A stretch of DNA of 64,000 nt from Pseudisothecium myosuroides (GCA_951799445.1 OX637295.1:16864001-16928000), one strand, 5' to 3'. Counted from the stretch's first letter, positions 48,201 through 60,616 are shown. Numbers and translations: made by a program. The notes: generated by a model from the letters alone, not told the origin.

Positions 48201-51200
48201 AACGTCCCATTTCTTATGTTGTAGGGTATCAAGGTTCTTTCTGCTTCTCCGTCTGCATTTTCTGGGAAGGTTGGCGCTGAGATTACAGACCTACCTAATT
48301 TAATTGGCACCTCTATTTCTTTAGTCTCCGTAGTTCAGGTACATATTCTGCCAACGTGTTCACTGATGACCTCAATCCTGCTTATATGCCGACCATTTCT
48401 TTGTGTAGTTCACATGAATCTACATGTTAGGGCTAACTTCTTCATGTGATTGTAATCCTGCGTGACTTTTACATGTGTTTCTATGTTTTGTATGTCACTT
48501 GATAGGTGGTTCTTGATTGTGTACAAAGATGTGTTAGTACCTATGCTCAGGATGTCTTATAATGGGATGGATCTACACTACTCATTATCTCATGATAAGC
48601 CACTTCTTGTTTGCAGGCCAGGAACAATGCTCGGATTATGATCTCTGGCTCCTTGGAGCTGTTTAGCAATAAGTGAGTATGCTCTTTCTTGACTTACTAT
48701 GCTGTGGTGATATACATATACTGGCAAGTCTTTCTTCAATAGCATTTACATAGAATGTGACCAAGAGGTACCTTCTGTTTCTAGACAGGATTAGTGAACA
48801 TTTGTTGTTAACTTCACACAATGATATTTTATTGCGATCCTTTTTATTACTTCTATCTGTGTCTCGTGTTTGCAGTGCTCTTGTCTAGTTTGCTTCATCA
48901 ATTACTTGAATGAGATGGGCATTTTTCATGTAAGGTTTGTTTTGTTTGTGCAGGTTCTTTGAGTCTTCCCTACAACAGTCTGGCAGTGAGATTAAGTAAG
49001 TGCTGTTTATGCAATGACTTGTTGATTTTCTGGACTCTGTTTTTTTATTTCTCCAGCCCTGAAATTTAAGTCCATGATGAGATTGCGAGGTTTAATTAGA
49101 CGTGTGCTAACTTTGTTGGCATCTTTGTGCATGATGCTGTATTAACAATGTCATTGCTAGAGAGCAAAGTTGGGCTCAACTGTAAGTTACGATTTAGATT
49201 ATTGTATTATATTGAAGGTGCCTGATGTTTTTGTCCTTGACCAGGCATGAGAAATCTGGTAACCAGCAATTTGCCGTAGAGCTTACCAAGTGGACTTTTC
49301 ATGCAAGAGGTCATCTTAAGGTATGTGCTTTGCAAGTTTTTTTTCTTGTTTCAAGTGTTTGCCATCTTTTAGTTTTTTATCTCATTAAAATCAAAGCTTT
49401 CCATTTTTCTTTGAACTACCGTGTTGTTAATGTTTACCATGTATTTCAAATTACTCAAAGCACAGATTGGTCTGCTTTGACTTTCTTAGCACTGGAATGT
49501 AACATTTTCAAGATTTCTTTGAATTGCATTGGAGGACTGGGCACCTTCTTTTTTTCCTGATTTTACTTCTTCCTAGACAAAGAACATTTTGTGATTTTCA
49601 ATTGTTCTCCTGATAACCACAGAAATAAGTGTCCATAATTTTGTATGTGGGAATTTGGATCTTAACGACAGGCTGCCAATGTGCATCACCACAAGATTGG
49701 AGAGACCAATGAGCCTTCTATGTACCGGATTACTGACAATGCTGTAAGTTCGGGGGATCTTTTAACCTTTTCCACGTGGCAATGATCTGAAGTTTCAACC
49801 GCAAGTGATTTTAGTTTCCAAGACAAAGTCGCCTGCCATTAATATCCATGTTGTGTTTGTTATACACCTTTCACCGACCAAAATTTATGACCAGACCTAA
49901 TACTTTTCTTCATTTCTGTCTCCAGAGGTATTCTTTAGAGATACACGAATGGAATGGCAAGAAGTGGCAGCCATATCAGGCCGATGACGTTCAACTTCAG
50001 TTTTACATGATGAGTCCATATGTTCTCAAGACTCTTTCTCACGATGGCAAGGTATTGATTTCTTTGCCTTGTTATTAGCCGGGCATGTTTGTTAATTTGA
50101 CGAGAATATCATTCGTGTCAAATCAAGTCACGTGGCGATGTTTTTCTTATTGTTTTCTGCGTTTTAGATCAATCTCTGGTTTCCAATTTTGTGGTTACCA
50201 GTCTAGCTTTGAAGCTAGAAAGCTAGAATACATTTGGGAAAGGCTTACATATATTATCACCGTCTTCCCAGGTCCTTACACCAAGCTTGTCTCAGTTTTA
50301 TATGTGGCGATCCACTCAGTTCCGCTACAGCTGTTATCTCTTTAAGTTTTTTTAGATGCGATACCAGATTTTGAACTCATATTCCATTGGTTTTATGGTG
50401 CAGGGATTGTATTTCACGGAGTTTCAAATTCCGGATGTGTATGGCGTTTTCCAGTTCAAGGTTGAGCAAAATCGACTGGGTTACACGTCACTTAACTTGG
50501 CGAAACAGGTGCACATTCCTTTTCCTGTACAATATTCAGTCATTTGAGTTCTATTATGATGGTTTAGTATTGTTAGTATTGTTCTGTGTTGTAGATTGCA
50601 TTGTCTATACATTACTGCTGTATTAGTAATTTCATAAGGCCGCCTCATTCACGCTGAACTAGCTGAGGATGTTGGTTAGTTTTACAGCTTTATAGTGATT
50701 GTCCATTTGATATCCAAAGAAGATTCTGTGGACATGGAAGTAAGGTGGTTATCGAATATGATTGCTCATTTCTTTCTCATATTTCCTCAGATTCCAGTGA
50801 GGCCGTTCCGGCATGATGAGTATGAACGATTCATTCTATCTGCCTTCCCTTATTACGGAGCTTCATTCTCTACGGTATGCGTTCCTGGACAATTATCCTT
50901 CGTGTATAGTTGGTTTATAAGAGTTCCAGTTAATTGGTTGCTCATCATTCTGCTATCCCCTGTAGGCTTGTACCCTTCTCCTATTTTGAAGATTTTCAAT
51001 CATCCCTTGTTTAATGCAACTTGGAAGAATATTATGGAGTTGATGTAGGAACAAAAGTTGTAGGTTTTGAGTTTTAAATTTTATTTGTAAGGTTAAATTT
51101 ATCATTGCCATCACAAATATATATATGAATCTGACCGTAGCATAGTAGAGTTACTTTGATAAAAGTCTTTTCAATTTTTTTTGGCGTTGAACAATGCCTT

Positions 51201-51405
51201 CAGTTGAGGAATAGATGTTTAAAACATCCGTCAATCAGTTAATTTCTTGTAAACTCCGAAGTTAGATCCTATAAAGCATGGGATCCTGACCTGACTTATC
51301 CCTTTTGACTTGATTTCCGACAAAAGGCTGATTATGTGTTGGTGGTTATGCGTGCAGATGATCGCTTTTCTCGTGTTTGGTATTGTCTTCTTGTACCACA
51401 AGTGA
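45201..51405 (+). CDS. OST48: OST48/DDOST, 48-kDa subunit of oligosaccharyltransferase, 14 exons, complete
   Basis: This gene encodes the 48-kDa subunit of the ER oligosaccharyltransferase, which transfers the dolichol-linked glycan to asparagines of nascent proteins. Exons by GT-AG junctions: 45201-45369, 46637-46747, 47093-47229, 47322-47447, 47710-47763, 48225-48338, 48617-48672, 48954-48995, 49245-49320, 49672-49743, 49926-50051, 50404-50508, 50791-50874, 51358-51405. All phases agree and give 439 codons plus TGA, matching the roughly 437-residue plant protein. Visible parts are a signal peptide (about residues 1-24, leucine run ending FCAA), [20 protein letters not shown], the FVDSGHDLI segment, [12 protein letters not shown], and a C-terminal membrane helix ([15 protein letters not shown]) with a very short cytosolic tail. 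The start ATG sits in the context GCAATGGCG. No stop or frameshift was found, so it should be functional. It is the Arabidopsis DGL1/OST48 orthologue by family resemblance; exon 14 encodes only the last 15 residues. Confidence 0.96.
45370..45892 (+). repeat. Degenerate triplication at the start of OST48 intron 1
   Basis: Three related copies begin at the true donor (45370), at 45559 and at 45705; a fourth unit seems to start near 45893. Each copy opens with GTAATC, then a tract like TTCGATTCCGTTTCCGGAACACTG, TTTGTCCGATCTGCCATT and a GTAGCCGATG/GGAACGTA block. The middle copy lacks about 43 bases, so the spacing is 189, 146 and about 188. Because the first copy starts at the splice donor, each further copy brings a donor-like GTAATC. 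Confidence 0.7.
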
Positions 51406-53696
51406 GGATGCTGCTCAGTTACAGTTTCCACCTTAATCTCTTTGCCTGGCGCGCCTCATCATTGAGATCAGCTTTGTATTGAGGTAGTATTATCAGTGAG
51501 GATGACAAACACTTCCATGCCAGTAGTTCCGGTCTGGATCTCGGCCATTAAGCTTAGGACCTCTTGGAGTACCTGTGGCATCCATTTAGATACTAGAATC
51601 CCGGGTGGATTTTACTTAGGTATGTGCAGTGCCACTGTCGTTAAATGTGAATTATTTCATCAGGGATGTGTTCATTTTGGGCCGGAATTGCTTTTATTGC
51701 CACGTTATTTTCTATGACTGCACAGATGTCCTTAACCCTGGAAGGATGCAAGGACGAGGAGATCAAAATAGTGGCTGCTGGATGACTTTCCTGATCCCTG
51801 TAGAAATGAAGGACGCTGACGTTAAGGCCAAAATGTGACCTAAAACTTATATAACTTACATGCCATGGATCACATGAGAATGGCAATCACAACAATATTT
51901 CATATGGACAGAAAGACAACAATACCTCGGATGGATTGAATAATATCTTGTATGGATTGGATTAGAAGTGACAATCTCACGTATGGATTGAAACGAAAAA
52001 ATTCAATGGTTGAGGATCACATTGGATTCGAAAACACAAGTATTTCATGTTTGATTTGGAAACTTGATTTGGAATCTTGACATGATTTGATGATGTGATT
52101 TGTTCTTATATCAAACCTAGGTTATTTTGGTCATATAAAGGAATAATATTATTCCATAAGTAATTGTTAATTTTCAAAGGATTGGACTATGTTTCAAGAA
52201 AAATTGTCAAAACTGCCAACTTTTAGTGCATTGCCCAAAATTGAAAATAATAACAATTTTTTTGAACTTCAACTATACAAAAGTATTGTATACTACAATA
52301 GCAATGTGTTGAGAAAATTTTGGCCCATTTGATTGTATGGCCAATTGAAAGATTATAGCATTCAAATTGAGAAAAAAATATTTTTTCACATTCCTCTAAA
52401 ATAGGGTAGACAAACTTAGTTGAACCCTCTTGGAGTAAAATTTTTGCTCTAATTAAATTTGAAGCTCTACCATTTCACAAGCAAATATGGGGCCTAGCTT
52501 ACTCTAAATCACTTTGTAATACAAAAAGATTAAGTTAACTAGCAATACAATGACTTTTTGTGCAATGAGGAATGTTTTTGAAATCTAAAGAGTGAAAAGT
52601 TAGAGACAAATATTTGGATTATGTAGGAAAAAATTCAAGAACTTTGACTATACAAATTGAAAGATAATACGGCTTGAAAATTTTTAAAAATATTTTTTCT
52701 TGAAACTACTATATATGATGACATAGTGACAAAGATGGCCTCCTCTAAGAAAGTGAATTCAAAACTAAACTTTGTTCTTTTTGGACAATTTAATGCCATA
52801 TTTTATTAGATATATAAATGAAGATTTTAACAAAAGATGATTTTAAAACTAATATTTTTTTTTAAGGGAAATTCTTATGACATAATGTTTGTTCTTTATT
52901 AAACAACTTTATGACATTTTATTAAGTGAACTCATTGCCTACCTTAGTACATTATAGGAAGATTAGAAGTGAACTCACTGGCTTAGTTAATATTCTGTGT
53001 AAACATCTGCACACACATCATATCATTTTCATTGTCATTGTTAGGTTGCAGGAGACGCAATCTTCTATTCAAGTAGTGAAGTGGTAGAAAACTATGAATG
53101 TGACCTACATTGACAAGAATTGACTAACAAGGGGATTTTATGTAATCCCCAAGGGCAATCACCAAGGGATAGGGAATCTTGAAAATAAACATGCTGACAA
53201 GGAAGGCAAAGCCTGATGAGGAATGCAATCATCGATTCCGTAGATTTCACATGCCAAGAGAGAAAACCATGAATAGGACCTGCATTGACAAGAATAAATT
53301 AAACAAGAATTGGCACTTGATTTGTAAGCAAACTCACTGTCAACAATGATCTATAAATTGCAAACTTTTGTAGAACCATGTGTGTCAACGATGATCTGTT
53401 GCAAACTTTGTGGAAGAATGCACGTCAACGAAGGCATGCCACTAGGTAGATCTTGTGCTCCATTCACACATTGTTGCAATACAAGTTTTTTGAGCTTCTT
53501 CAAATTTGCTCTAAATTGAGCAAAAAGTCAGCATCTTGGTAGGTTTTATCAATTTTTTATTTATTTGTAACCATACAACTTCAAACCAAATATGTTAGAG
53601 ATTTTGAGTTTCCAAATCCTATCTACAATGACATTCACACTGCACAACATGGTTAGGGTTTCATTGGAGTGGAGAACTAGGGTCCAACTACTCAAC
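51406..53696. other. OST48 3' flank and intergenic DNA
   Basis: The first 400 bases after the stop have moderate GC and probably include the 3' UTR; no polyadenylation site can be fixed. Short repeated phrases (GTATGGATTG near 51930-51990, TGTCAACGATGATCTGTTGC near 53390) and a decayed MITE occupy the rest. Confidence 0.5.
52100..52700 (-). mobile_element. Decayed piggyBac-type MITE remnant(s), reverse orientation
   Basis: Segments such as TTTGATTGTATGGCCAATTGAAAGATTATAGCATTCAAATTGAG read as the reverse complement of the family block around TTGAATGCTAATATCTTCCAATCC. The ends are not preserved. Otherwise this stretch is featureless AT-rich DNA. Confidence 0.35.
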
Positions 53697-53701
53697 AAAT
53701 T

Positions 53702-54009
53702 TGTTGTGACAGAGAGATAAAAGTAACAACTAACGTGTGGTGAAGGCACAGACTGTGGTGAAGGCACAAGCTCTAAGCATAACAATCAACACAAATATAA
53801 ACAAGAGAATACCTCTACCCCACATCCGGAGAAGATGATAGTATATATATTCAGACTAGGTGTCTAATTATACAAGGTGACTAGTAGATTGTTCTATTTT
53901 TAATCATCCACTGTTTGTCATCCCGTAGTAGCACTGGGAGTACAGTCATCTGGATAGAAGTAGTTGGGTTAATTACTATTCTAACTCTGAGTTAACTACT
54001 ACTTCAACA
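53702..54009 (-). repeat. 3' LTR of the Copia element, 308 bp
   Basis: It differs from the other LTR by a duplicated 18-base block (GTGGTGAAGGCACA unit) near its right-hand start, one TA less in the TATATAT run, and a few substitutions. It abuts the polypurine tract GAGGAGGAG (54018-54010, minus strand). Confidence 0.93.
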
Positions 54010-54118
54010 CTCCTCCTCGATCAATAGTTACCTCATTAAAAATTGATCTGTGATGAAAACCTAAATTAGGAATAATCCCACAGACAGAAAAGAGTTTAAC
54101 TTCTACTGAGGAACTATC

Positions 54119-54910
54119 TCATGCAACAAACGCATGCCGGCCTCTTGCCGGCCTCCTATGAGTATAGGCTGGAAGAGCTTTGGTCAACATGTCCGCAATG
54201 TTGTGTGCTGATTCTATCTTCTTGACTTCTATTTGCCCGGATTGAATGAGATCTTGAGTGAACCCAAATATATGTGGAGGAATGTGTTTGGTGCGGTCAG
54301 TTTTGATAAAACCAGATGCCACTTGAGCTACACATGCAACGTTGTCTTCAAAGATGATAATCGGCTTGAAGTCTCGAGTAATCTCGCACTGCTCCATGAT
54401 GATCTTGTTCATGTTCCTCATCCATACTGCTTCCCGGGTTGCCTCATGGAAAGCAATAAGTTCAGAGTGATTCGAGGAAGTAGCAGTAACTGTTTGCTTC
54501 ACTGACTTCCACGAAATTGGGGAGTTATTCTTCAAAAATATGTATCCAGTTTGTGATTTCCCAGTACTCTCATCGGATTTGAATCCCGCATCAGCATAAC
54601 CTGTGATATCTGAGGTCTTCTCTTTGGTATAATAAAGTCCCAAGTCTTCTATCCCCCGGAGGTATCGGAACAAATGTTTAACACCATTCCAATGACGAGC
54701 TGCCGGTCTTTGGCTATGACGAGCTAAGACACTTGTAGCAAAAGAAATGTCAGGCCTAGTATATGTAGACAAGTAGTTGAGAGCTCCTACTGCTGCGAGG
54801 TACCGGGTTTTGTCAGGAAACTCCTCCTCCTCCTCGCAAGGACAGTAGGGGTCATCCAGAGTTCGACTTCGTCCCATCATGGGAGCGGAAAGAGGACTAG
54901 CTTGGTGCAT
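54119..54910 (-). pseudogene. Copia reverse transcriptase end and RNase H, out of frame with gag-pol
   Basis: The frame begins at the deletion junction with MHQASPLSAPMMGRS, then RYLAAVGALNYLSTYTRPDI, ISFATSVLARHSQRPAARHW and the RNase H segment GYADAGFKSDESTGKSQTGY, ATSSNHSELIAFHEA, EDNVACVAQVASG. It ends ADMLTKALPAYTHR... The catalytic acidic residues of RNase H appear present. It is shifted by the deletion and cannot be expressed as one polyprotein with the upstream frame. Confidence 0.9.
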
Positions 54911-56700
54911 CTGAAGGGTCCTGATGCAGGAGTGATGGGGCCACAGATGTCACCTTGAAGTCGTTGGAGCGGAGGTGGAAGCTCGCTTGGCAGCTTCCAA
55001 CGTGAAGGCTTCAAAATCAGCTTTCCTTGGGCACAGGCATCACACGCTCCAACCTTGTTTGCATCGCTGGTACAAACCTCATGTCCCGTAAGCAGGGGTA
55101 ACATCCTCCTGAACATTGTAGCTCCTGGGTGACCCATGCGTCCACGCCACAAACTGGTCTTACTTGGAGCGATCACTGAGTATGAAGAGCTTCCACTAGG
55201 TGGAACAGTTTTACGTCCGCTAGGCTGACGCGAGATTACAAGCTCATACAGGCCACTTGCTCCGCATTGTGCGGTGGCAAGGCAAATTTGCTCTTGCCAA
55301 AGGTCAAGTGTCTCCTTACCGTCCTTGATTGAGGTCAGGACATGAATACCATTTGCCCGGAGGTCTAGAAAGCTGATCAGGCTTCGATTAGCCTCCGGCG
55401 CATACATGGCATGGTCACAAATGAGGGTGGCGCCTCCAGGCAGTGTGACACGTGCCTGGCCCTCACGGAACTTTAAAGTCCGTCTTCCAGCTACTGTGCT
55501 CAGTTCACAGGTCTGCCAGGCTTCGGAACCATGTCTCGAAAATTCAAAGTACTTTGGATCCCTAAGGATTGTGTGAATGGATCCACTATCAATCAGGACT
55601 ATGTCCTCATCTGCCTCTGACTTGCTAGATGTGTTATAAACTGACGTGATCGTCATGTAGTTTTCGGGGTCAGTTCCATCTAGAGATGGAGCATCTAGGG
55701 AGTGAGACTCTCTCTGACCCTTCCTAAGCTGTTGTAGCTCCTTGTACATCTCAACAATATACTCACCGGCCCTACAACTTTGTGACACATGGCCTGGTCG
55801 ACCACACTTTTGACATTTACCGGTTCGACAATCCTTAGATGCATGACCAAAACGACCACACTTGCTACATTCGGTGGACCGACAATTTCGTTGCAAGTGA
55901 CCAGAGCGTCCACACTTGTGGCAATTGCGAGATTCTAACCTAGATTGGAAGCTAGAAGAGTTGTGATCAGATGACTTATCATTTGATTTTGGGGGGTATG
56001 GTCGGTTGGGCTGCTGTCGCTTCAACTTCTGGTTGCCCCGTGGTCTCCTGGTCGGTAGCTCCGTGGTGTTCACCTCCCTGGCCGGTTTGCGTTCTTCATT
56101 CTTCAAGAGCACATGTTGTTCCTTTTCGGCTAGTAGCAAGTAGGACATTAGTTCCGAGTGTGTTGTAAACCTCATGTTGCGATATTGCTGAGCTAACAAG
56201 GCAGAAGCAGAGGGAAAAGTTTGGAGAGTCTTATCAATTAGCTCCCGTTCGGTGACAGTCTCCCCACACATGCGCAGTTGAGCAACTATTCGGTGCAGCT
56301 CGGCATTGAAGGAAACCAAGCTGGTGAAATCCAAGACTCGAAGCGCCACCCAATCGTTGCGTGCTTGCGGGAGAAAAATAGTTTTCTCATGTTAGAACCT
56401 GGCTGTGAGCTGCTTCCATAGTTCTGCCGGATCATCAACCTGGATGTATTGCTCCTGGAGTGCAGTGTCCAAGTGTCTTCGGAGAAGAACCAACGCCCAA
56501 CTTTTTGTTGTAGTTGATACGCCCTCCAGTATTGGAGAAATCAGGGCGCCTTCCCACCCCTCCGCAGTCATGTGTGTCTTGGCATCGATGTTCCACCTCA
56601 TATAGTTGTTGCCGTCAGCCTCCAATGGTCCAAATAGCAACGGTTGCAAGCGTGGAGCCTTCTTCTTCTCTGGCGGACTCTTCGAGGTTGATGCAGCCAT
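54911..56700 (-). pseudogene. Copia gag-pol frame: gag, three CCHC knuckles, protease, integrase N-terminus; one internal TAA
   Basis: From ATG 56700 (MAASTSKSPPEKKK) a gag domain (WKQLTARF) runs into TAA at 56394-56392, then continues in the same frame (HEKTIFLPQARNDW). Three zinc knuckles follow: CHKCGRSGHLQRNC, CSKCGRFGHASKDC and CQKCGRPGHVSQSC. The protease motif is VLIDSGSIHTIL, and a GAG-preintegrase HHCC-type region (WRGRMGHPG...CDACAQGK) leads to GDICGPITPASGPF. There the frame meets the deletion junction (54910/54911). The internal TAA replaces one residue in an otherwise conserved stretch, so it looks like a simple nonsense change. Confidence 0.9.
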
Positions 56701-56789
56701 GGTCTTACAAGTCTAATTGCAAAAACAAAAGAAAGGGCAAAAGGCAATTGAACTCAGAGGAAAAGAGACTAGCTATCGTGCTGATAACG

Positions 56790-57081
56790 TGTTGTGACAG
56801 AGAGATAAAAGTAACAACTAACGTGTGGTGAAGGCACAAGCTCTAAGCATAACAATCAACACAAATATAAACAAGAGAATACCTCTACCCCACATCCGGA
56901 GAAGATGATAGTATATATATATTCAGACTAGGTGTCTAATTATACAAGGTGACTAGTAGATCGTTCTATTTTTAATCATCCACTATTTGTCATCCCGTAG
57001 TAGCACTGGGAGTACAGTCATCTGGATAGAAGTAGTTGGGTTAATTACTATTCTAACTCTGAGTTAACTACTACTTCAACA
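56790..57081 (-). repeat. 5' LTR of the Copia element, 292 bp
   Basis: On the coding strand it begins TGTTGAAGTAGTAG and ends GTCACAACA. It contains a TATATATATA run that could serve as promoter. The following bases, CGTTATCAGCACGATAGC, occupy the primer-binding position; the pairing tRNA was not identified. Confidence 0.92.
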
Positions 57082-57129
57082 AAATTAACCTACGGCAGGG
57101 CCTCACGGTTACACCGTTCTTGTTCTACA

Positions 57130-57840
57130 GTAATTTGCACAATCGCCTGTTCCGGAAAATACACGAAAGACGATCTTGTGCTATAACTGTTACAGGTCAC
57201 CTCAATCGTTTCTTTGGTCAGAAAGCCCGTCATTTGTAACTTCAAAGGCTGCTTCTGTAATTTTGTAATGCATCACAAAATTATTCATGATTCACAAACC
57301 ATTTGGGACCGACACAAAACGAAAAATTCTGCAATCCGGCCGGTCTGGTTTTATATTCAAATGCCCGACGCGCTTCCTAAAGCCGGCATTGGTTTGAAGC
57401 TGAGATTCACGCTCTACACGCTCTGGCTCGACACCCACTGCGTTACGAAAGTGGTAACATCTTGCAGCCAAAGCAACTTCATTAGAACCAGCAAAACTTT
57501 TGTAAGAAAATTCTTACGAACAGCAAGTGACAACAATAGTCAAGAGCAGAATCACTCAACCATGGTTTGCCCGTGCATACTCTCTCAGAGGTAACGCATT
57601 TGTCCACAGCAGATCCAAAAGTTCACTGAAATCTAAACCATGAACACCACCAAGAGATAAATACCAACCAAAACAAGAAAGATAACCAGCAGAGGTAACA
57701 AACTACAGGGGTCAGAAATTGTGATGTTGTATCCACACGGTTATTTGGTCAGGGATGTCTGTTTTGGCATTTCTGATCATCATCCCCCTCCCTACAGAAC
57801 GCAAACAAAATGAAGACATGCGAAGGATCAGAAACAGCCT
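57130..57840. repeat. Segmental duplication, copy 1 (3' flank of the kinase pseudogene)
   Basis: Matches 62590-63300 in the same order and orientation: ACAAAATTATTCATGATTC, AATTCTGCAAT, TTCTTACGAACA, AACCATGGTT, AACAAACTACAGGGGTCAGA, TGTATCCACACGGTTATT and GAAGGATCAGAAACAGC. The Copia element inserted 50 bases from its left limit. Confidence 0.88.
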
Positions 57841-57886
57841 CAATTCCTTTGTTATTTGGTCTTAATTCAGTTTCTATACATAACAT

Positions 57887-59009
57887 TCAGTTTAGATCAT
57901 TGAAAATGATTTGGTTGATCTCATAGCAAGTCATTCCATAACTATAAATATCCACTGCTTTGGTGAACAACTTTGCCTTCGTATTCACATTCCTATGCTT
58001 GCAAGCTTCCAATATTTCAGGGGCTCTAAAGAACCCTGTCCCAACAACTCCAACAGAACATTCAAAGTCGGCTATTAAACTAGCTCCAAACCTTGCAAGG
58101 AGCACATTAGAAGCTTTGATGTCCCTGTGAACAATGCCACGATTGTGCAGTTGATTCATGCCAAATGCAACATCATACATGGCTTTCACTGCCTTTTTGA
58201 TTGAAAATGGGCCCTCATTGTTTCATCTCGTCAACATTTGATGGTTTATTGCATTCCGTAGATCTTTCTTTTCTTTGACCATTAGAAAAGCAAACCTCCC
58301 ATCTTCCAACAAGGTTCCACAGAACACAGCACAATGGTGTCTTACTCCCAAAGACAATCCAAGCTTGTGGCGATTCATTTTGTCTGCATGGTGTAGCAAC
58401 ATTCCTTGTGGCCACTATAATTGCAAATGTCGCAAGAAAGTCCCCTTCTTAAACACCTTCAAGACATATTTATAAGATTGTTTTTGATCTAGTTCACGCC
58501 AATTTGGGGTATACCACTTTACTTGCACTTCATAGATCTCTGCTTGCCCACCTTCAGCAAACTTCTCACCCATCACCAATTCACCATAACTACCTTCACC
58601 TTTACCAAAGGTTTTGAAGAAAGTACCCCAAGTGGGATGCTCTTGCAAGGCCTTGAAAACCTCTATGTTGCTCACTTCTGCCACTTCATTGTTAGAGTCA
58701 AAGTCTCCTAGTTGGCTCCAATGAGACTTGGACTTTTCAATAGTTTCTTTAATACTATTGACATGACTTGCCCGCTCCACAAAGCTCCCACTAGGATCTA
58801 AACAAAGTGGTGGTAAATATGAGACAAGTCCGGGTTGGGTTTCATTTGGAAGTGTCACCCGATTGCTTGAGTCACTTGATTCACCCATCAAGCAAGAGTA
58901 AATATGAGCTTCAACCCGACTCTTCCAACAACAAGTGCTTTGTGCTTGAGTATGCGGTCCCAAATACAAAACAGTGCCCTTGTGCTGTAAGCGTTCTTCT
59001 CTGCTGTTT
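57887..59009 (-). pseudogene. Protein kinase pseudogene (plant GGQAEIYE-type Ser/Thr kinase)
   Basis: One minus-strand frame shows kinase subdomains: glycine loop GEKFAEGGQAEIYEVQVKW, the lysine in YVLKVFKKG, HRDIKASNVLL (catalytic loop), ADFECSVGVVGTGFFRAPEI (DFE in place of DFG, then APE) and DIYSYGMTCYEI. TAG at 58417-58415 replaces a residue just before WPQGM, TGA at 58225-58223 is a second break, and the domain stops early at NQIIFNDLN. An acceptor-like TTTCAG at 59010 suggests a lost or more distant first exon. The family is established as plant cytosolic kinases; the gene here is disabled. An N-terminal leader of about 120 residues is not recognised. Confidence 0.85.
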
Positions 59010-60214
59010 CTGAAACAAAGTTAAAAGATTAGGCTTTCAATAGAGCTGTAATCTCAAAATCATGGATTGCGAGAAAAGAATTGTAGACAAGAACTTCTGT
59101 GAAACTTGAGAATCATGTTGGCAATGATCAAAATCAAATAACATCCCAATGCATCACCCTACACAAGTAAGTAAAGACAAGGAAACCATCTAGCAATCAA
59201 AGCATCCCACTAAAACAAAGCCCTAGAATTGATTCATTCCTGAAATTGAACCCCAAAACTAATTCAGAAATTTCACAACGCACAGTCAAAGATACCAGGC
59301 GACTCAAATGAGTTTCTCAGTCGGGTAAAGGAAGGACAAAACAGGAAGCCACAACACTTCAGAAACAAGTGATTGGGCACTTTACCTGGAGATGCAATGT
59401 CAATGGGCCTCGGCGTCTCCTTCACATGAACTTCAGTCGCCCAGCTTCCTTCGACGCATCCAACCGAGTCTCCCGCAGCAAGTGAAGCAGCTCTTACTCA
59501 GTGCTCCTACAAATCTCTCAAAAGAAGCTCCCATGGCGGGCAATCTAGATGAAGCTTGTTACTTCCGACTCAATCAACCGAATCCAGAAATGCAATACAA
59601 GTGGCACTCGACTGTCTGCTTCACCTTCACGCGCGCACCCCAATCGCCCAACACAAAGAAGGCAGCCACCCGATGACGTACTCCCACCGACAATTCACTC
59701 CTCGAACCACCAAACCAAACCAGCACCGAATGACAAATAGTATAGCCGGCTGCACAATTCCGTGGCGCTTCCAACGAACTCCCCGCAGTCAATGAAGCAG
59801 CTCCTCGAGAAGATCTCCCCGAGGAATCTCCGACGAAGAGCAAAGAGCCAACCAGAGAACAGAGAACCAAAGCAGTCCAGCAGCTTTGTGGAGCAAACAA
59901 CTTCGTAATCAGATGCCGACGGAAGTGGGGGGCAGGAAACCGCGTTGCCCAGGTCACGGTAATGACGAAGCAGGGCACTCATCCAGGAATCAGGAATCAG
60001 CCCCTGTCACCCGGAATCAGTGGCCGCGGAATACGATGACGATGAGATCCCTGTGCTGCACGCATTTGCTGCTGTGTCAACTTCCTTTGTTACTTGACAT
60101 TCACTGGTTGCTGTTTCCGGTGATGAAGCTGGGAACAGGGAAGCTGACTTATTCATTTTTGAAGTTGCTGATGAACCTTGGCTTCCCTTCATTAGGACGA
60201 CTCTGTGAACAAAC
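59010..60214 (-). other. Upstream flank of the kinase pseudogene, GC-enriched, no recognised gene
   Basis: From about 59380 to 60200 the GC content is above the surroundings. Long but unrecognised frames exist on the minus strand (for example 59978-59574, rich in serine and small residues). They may be remnants of the promoter or first exon of the kinase. No motif of a known family was found. Confidence 0.3.
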
Positions 60215-60217
60215 TAA

Positions 60218-60616
60218 GAGCATCCCCACAGCAGCTCATAGTTGGATGCAAACCCGGGGAGGTGGTTAGGCCAGCCATTTTAATTGCCCCACAGCAACTC
60301 AAAAAATGGCTCAAAACTAGCCGGTAATGAAATAATTTTGATGAAGACTCCGCCAAATGGTGAAGCTTGTCCTTGACTCAATATGGGCTCCTTTTGCAAT
60401 TTCCAAGGTACTTTTGGAATGTTGGAAGCTTTTGTCTTGCCCGCATTGATTAAGAGATGCAAGGTAGCGCTATGGTGATGCAAATTTAGAACTATGGGAC
60501 TTGTGCCAAGCCATGTAGCCGTATAGCCGTGAGGCACATGCCGGACACATGGCCTGGGCTCAAGCAATTGCAAATCAAAATGAGTGCTTTCCCTAAGTCT
60601 AGATGTGGAGATGCTC
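60218..60616. mobile_element. Tourist-like (PIF/Harbinger) MITE, 399 bp
   Basis: Ends are GAGCATCCCCACA and TGTGGAGATGCTC, inverted to each other, with TAA on both sides (60215-60217 and 60617-60619). A trinucleotide TAA/TTA duplication and GAGCATC-type ends are typical of plant Tourist/Harbinger MITEs. The interior is non-coding. Confidence 0.8.

Larger units (their letters stand above)
53702..57081 (-). mobile_element. Ty1/Copia LTR retrotransposon, internally deleted, intact LTRs and AAATT target duplication
   Basis: Two LTRs (53702-54009 and 56790-57081), starting TGTTGTGACAGAG and ending ACTTCAACA, bound a 2.78-kb interior read on the minus strand. AAATT is duplicated at 53697-53701 and 57082-57086. 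Gene order is gag, zinc knuckles, protease, integrase N-terminus, RT end and RNase H, as in Copia. Most of integrase and RT is missing, so the element is non-autonomous. LTR similarity and an undamaged duplication point to a recent insertion. Confidence 0.95.

Noticed and set aside
49225..51048. Long frames inside the OST48 locus
   Set aside because: They are exons read through into introns; only the exon parts listed in the OST48 entry are coding.
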